NCBI GenBank assembly: GCA_937127165.1
Contig: CAKZLR010000021.1
Span: 1-19,112, forward strand
DNA from: an uncultured Candidatus Peregrinibacteria bacterium
GTDB taxonomy: Bacteria > Patescibacteriota > JACMRA01
Direction of reading: 5' to 3'
Length of the DNA stretch: 19,112 nt
Under the pieces are notes generated by a model that did no database searches, was not told where the DNA came from, and saw only the letters and a list, made by a program, of their open reading frames with translations. Position 1 is the stretch's first letter. Every line of letters starts with the position of its first letter. The position numbers were made by a program, and so were the translations under genes. Shown piece by piece: positions 16,691-19,112 of the stretch.

Positions 16691-18025
16691 TTAAGCGATG
16701 TTCAGTCTATCCTGGGTTAGACAGGGATTCTTAAGCCAGCTGACCGCAAAATCACTATCATGACAATAACTAATACCTACGGATTTTATTTTTACTAAAT
16801 AGTGAAGATTAGAACCCCAATGGTTTGGTAATAATGTCTTACTACTGCTCATCTCTTTCTCTAAAATAGAGACTAAATCTGTCTTGGACTGTTTGTTTGC
16901 AATTTTTGCTAGTCCTTGATTTACCAAATCCTTATACTTTTCAAAGTATAGTAACTGAGGTACCTTATGCTCTTTTAATACATAACTTTCAAGGCTCCTC
17001 AGATTTTCAAACTTAAACAGTTGTTGGGCAAAGTTAATTTCTGGTAAAAAAATTTGCAGTTTTAAACCTAAACTGCACAAATAGTTTATAGTTTGCGGTA
17101 AAGGAGTTTCGCTAGTAAATCTAAACAAGTTAGCAAGCCATAAAATAGTATGATTTTTTATCAAGTTGAATATTTGTGCATTGTTAACAATACCAATCCA
17201 GTTTGAATCAGAACCAGGTGGAATAATTATTTTATCTTGATAATGTAAATCGGATAAATATTCCAAGACTCTAGGATTGATAGTTAAACTAGTTTTTTCA
17301 TAATCAACAATTTCGTGAGACTGTGGTAAAATTGGTTGTTCCCATTCATCAAAAAGATGCTCACCATTTACCTGATTGCCAAAAAAATCCATACCTCTTA
17401 AATAAGTTCTGTTTTCAGACAAAAATACAAAATCTACCCAATTTGGTATAAGTCCAAACTCTTGCATAAGACTAGTAAGATTATTGATATGACCAGCAGT
17501 ATAATGCAAAAAGCTCAACAATACATTACCTAAACAAACTGGCTTAATTCTTTCTGGTTTCAGATGTTGTTTGTTTTCTTGAAAATATTCAAAAAATAAT
17601 TTCAAATATCTTACAAAACCATGATTAATGGTTATTGGCAGATTGGTCAGATGGCTAAACTCAAAAAATTTTTGCTGATGGCTACCCAAATTATTACTGC
17701 GAAAATCCAGAAAGTTTTTCCAAATTACTTCAGGTTTCTTGAAATTTAAAGATTGAATAATAAAGTGTTTCAAATCTCCATATGACTGAAAAGGGAAATC
17801 TGTTCTGCCGTGTAAATATCCGTTTACAAGACCATTTTTTATCTCATACAAATCGTTTTGCATACCAATACTTCCCCCAGAGTCCACTCCAGACATCAAA
17901 ATCACTATAAAATTATCACTTTCAACCAAATTTTCCACCCCCCAACTTGGTCTATTAAAAAAATACTTACCAAAAATATTTGAACTAGCAGAACCACCAA
18001 CACCCAAAAAAATATCTTTTTTCAT
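16691..18025 (-). CDS. CofD/YvcK-like protein, divergent
   Basis: 444 residues from the ATG at 18025; a TTG four codons upstream (18037) is less likely. The pattern follows the CofD/YvcK (2-phospho-lactate transferase-like) family. A Gly-rich start (LGVGGSAS, about 7-14) is followed by ILMSGVDSGGSIG (about 42-54), in place of the usual D-D-G-G-S-S/T-G, then HGRTDFPFQSYGDLKHFII for the P-G-D-I-R-N segment. CLGNVLLSFLHY stands for the G-N-L-L-L-A-A-L motif, NGEHLFDEW for the G-E region, and IIIPPGSDSNWIGIVNN for the G-P-G-S-L-Y-T-S phosphate loop. YvcK binds UDP-sugars and governs carbon flow to the cell wall; CofD makes coenzyme F420. F420 synthesis is unlikely here, so a YvcK-like role is favoured, but several signature residues are changed and function is open. 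Confidence 0.7.
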   Translation of the reverse strand: MKKDIFLGVGGSASSNIFGKYFFNRPSWGVENLVESDNFIVILMSGVDSGGSIGMQNDLYEIKNGLVNGYLHGRTDFPFQSYGDLKHFIIQSLNFKKPEVIWKNFLDFRSNNLGSHQQKFFEFSHLTNLPITINHGFVRYLKLFFEYFQENKQHLKPERIKPVCLGNVLLSFLHYTAGHINNLTSLMQEFGLIPNWVDFVFLSENRTYLRGMDFFGNQVNGEHLFDEWEQPILPQSHEIVDYEKTSLTINPRVLEYLSDLHYQDKIIIPPGSDSNWIGIVNNAQIFNLIKNHTILWLANLFRFTSETPLPQTINYLCSLGLKLQIFLPEINFAQQLFKFENLRSLESYVLKEHKVPQLLYFEKYKDLVNQGLAKIANKQSKTDLVSILEKEMSSSKTLLPNHWGSNLHYLVKIKSVGISYCHDSDFAVSWLKNPCLTQDRLNIA

Positions 18026-18102
18026 AGAACAAGACAATTCTTCGCCTAAGAATCTGTTATAAAATAAAAAATATATCCTCTAAAAGAAAAATTATTTTAC
18101 GT

Positions 18103-18131
18103 TTGTCAAAAACGAATTTGATATTTACACT
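18103..18131 (+). promoter_or_regulatory. Candidate promoter of the LOG-family gene, leaderless
   Basis: TTGTCA (18103-18108, 5/6), a 17-base spacer, TACACT (18126-18131, 4/6). The predicted start at about 18138-18140 coincides with the ATG at 18140, implying a leaderless mRNA. A TTGACA on the opposite strand (18109-18104) overlaps the -35 and may serve the divergent CofD-like gene. Confidence 0.5.
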
Positions 18132-18139
18132 ATCATAAT

Positions 18140-18784
18140 ATGACTCACATAAATGGTAATTTTCAAACTCTTTCCGAAGAACAACACTATTTACTTAAAG
18201 TTATTGACGAAGAATACAGAAAAGGAATGTTGATTCTCAATTCTATCGACAGAAGTGTTAGCATCTATGGTGGAGCCAAAATTCCAGTAGGTAGTTATGA
18301 TTATGAAATGACTAAAAAAATAGGAGCTTTTTTTGGTAAAAATGGTTGGTGTGTAATTACTGGTGGGGGCCCAGGGGCTATGACCGCAGCTTTGGAAGGG
18401 GCAAAAGAAGTTGGTGGAAAGACAGCTGCTTTCAGAATTAATTTAGGTGATGAACCTCAAATCATCCCTCCAGATTTTGATCTGGTATGTACCCAGTTCA
18501 GCACTCGTAAATATCTCTTAAGGCAGTCTGATGTCTTTGTAGTAATCCCTGGCGGTTGGGGAACTTTGGATGAAATGGTGGAACTGTTAAATCTTATTAA
18601 AACTAACAAATATCCTCATAAGCGTGTATTTTTATACAACAAAAAATTTTGGAAAGGTCTTATAGATTGGATTGAAGAAACTGTATATGAAGAATATGGA
18701 TTAGTAACTAAGGAATCTTTATCTAATTACAAATTAATAGATTCTGTGGAAGAAATAGCCGAAGCTCTAAAAGATTTTAACTAA
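18140..18784 (+). CDS. LOG family nucleotide phosphoribohydrolase (TIGR00730-like)
   Basis: 214 residues with the Rossmann-like LOG fold. The family splits nucleoside 5'-monophosphates (cytokinin ribotides in plants; AMP and other nucleotides in bacteria) into base and ribose 5-phosphate. The sequence shows SIYGGAKIPVGS near residue 33, TGGGPGAMTAALEGA near 74-88, STRKYLLRQSD with the conserved Arg, and the signature PGGWGTLDEM (P-G-G-x-G-T-x-x-E) near 138-147. The C-terminal helix ends in VEEIAEALKDF. The leading 30 residues form an extra helix, as in the longer bacterial members. It was once often misnamed lysine decarboxylase. The substrate cannot be told from sequence. It is transcribed divergently from the CofD-like gene, and paired dyads follow its stop. 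Confidence 0.9.
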   Translation: MTHINGNFQTLSEEQHYLLKVIDEEYRKGMLILNSIDRSVSIYGGAKIPVGSYDYEMTKKIGAFFGKNGWCVITGGGPGAMTAALEGAKEVGGKTAAFRINLGDEPQIIPPDFDLVCTQFSTRKYLLRQSDVFVVIPGGWGTLDEMVELLNLIKTNKYPHKRVFLYNKKFWKGLIDWIEETVYEEYGLVTKESLSNYKLIDSVEEIAEALKDFN

Positions 18785-19112
18785 AATCTTTCTTATAGTC
18801 TAAGTTAAAGTTAACTAATGACATAAAAATATCTTTACATCAATTTTAAATTGATGATTTATTACTGGATTAATTCAGTAAACCTCTTGAGTTAAGAAAT
18901 GTTAAAATAAGTATGTATAAAAAACCAATTAAACTAACACATTTGAGATTTTCATTGGTAAATGAATTAATTTTAATTTTAATTTAATTTAATTAAAAGG
19001 AAAGTAGGGTGATCTTCTTATTATATATATAATCCTATAATTCCTAATTACCGAACTAGTACTAAGCTTAGAACTGTTATTTTAATCAATTACAGATAAA
19101 TAATATTCGTGT
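18785..19112. other. 328-base AT-rich 3' stretch without a gene
   Basis: No gene recognised. It holds two hairpins near 18838-18881 and a simple attttaattttaattt tract around 18968-18995. Confidence 0.4.
18838..18881 (+). terminator. Two adjacent hairpins after the LOG gene, possible terminator
   Basis: CATCAATTT-T-AAATTGATG (18838-18856) is a near-perfect palindrome with 9-base arms. It is followed by TTACTG...CAGTAA (18862-18881) with an 8-base loop. No strong T-run follows, so termination is only a guess. Confidence 0.4.

Overview
The window looks like part of a small, AT-rich genome from the Candidate Phyla Radiation (Patescibacteria). Three things point there. The 16S rRNA carries base changes in the sites of the universal 515F and 907/926 primers. 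The gene set is sparse and contains families common in that group: a DUF4012 membrane protein, a VirD4/TraG-like coupling ATPase (here in ruins), a CofD/YvcK-like protein and a LOG-family protein. No open gene in the window has a clear Shine-Dalgarno site. I lean towards the Microgenomates/Katanobacteria/Dojkabacteria side, but that is inference. The genetic code is the standard bacterial one: ssb ends exactly at its expected C-terminal Pro-Phe with a TGA stop, which argues against the UGA=Gly code of SR1/Gracilibacteria.

Layout. Bases 1-1025 hold the remains of a coiled-coil / SirB1-like transglutaminase-fold / TPR protein, broken by an in-frame TGA and frameshifts. Then come nrdR (+), a rho-independent terminator, and sufS (+). 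SufS ends tail-to-tail, with overlapping stops, against a minus-strand pair: a chorismate mutase preceded by a membrane protein. After a 377-base stretch with no assigned gene lie ssb and leuB (both -), then radA (+, divergent from leuB). Bases 8419-9908 are a complete minus-strand 16S rRNA with its own promoter and an RNase III-type processing stem. No 23S, 5S or tRNA follows it. Behind the rRNA promoter is the C-terminal half of uvrB (+), whose N-terminal half is gone. Bases 11699-13218 are a heavily decayed coupling ATPase. The last third is DUF4012 (-), a small secreted beta-barrel-like protein (+), a CofD/YvcK-like protein (-) and a LOG-family nucleotide phosphoribohydrolase (+).

Together the genes cover housekeeping (nrdR, ssb, radA, 16S, sulfur transfer by SufS), envelope functions (the single-span protein at 3486-4250, DUF4012, the secreted protein) and two isolated biosynthetic enzymes (LeuB, chorismate mutase) without pathway partners nearby. 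Three broken genes (SirB1-TPR, uvrB, coupling ATPase) beside intact ones suggest ongoing gene loss.

The most interesting signals concern translation and rRNA maturation. The 16S 3' end reads GGAUCACUUCCUU instead of GGAUCACCUCCUU, and the intact genes lack Shine-Dalgarno sites. Several candidate promoters (mostly TTGACA with a 17-base spacer) sit so close to start codons that the mRNAs would be leaderless or nearly so. The pre-16S has a 32-base processing stem with a competing leader hairpin.
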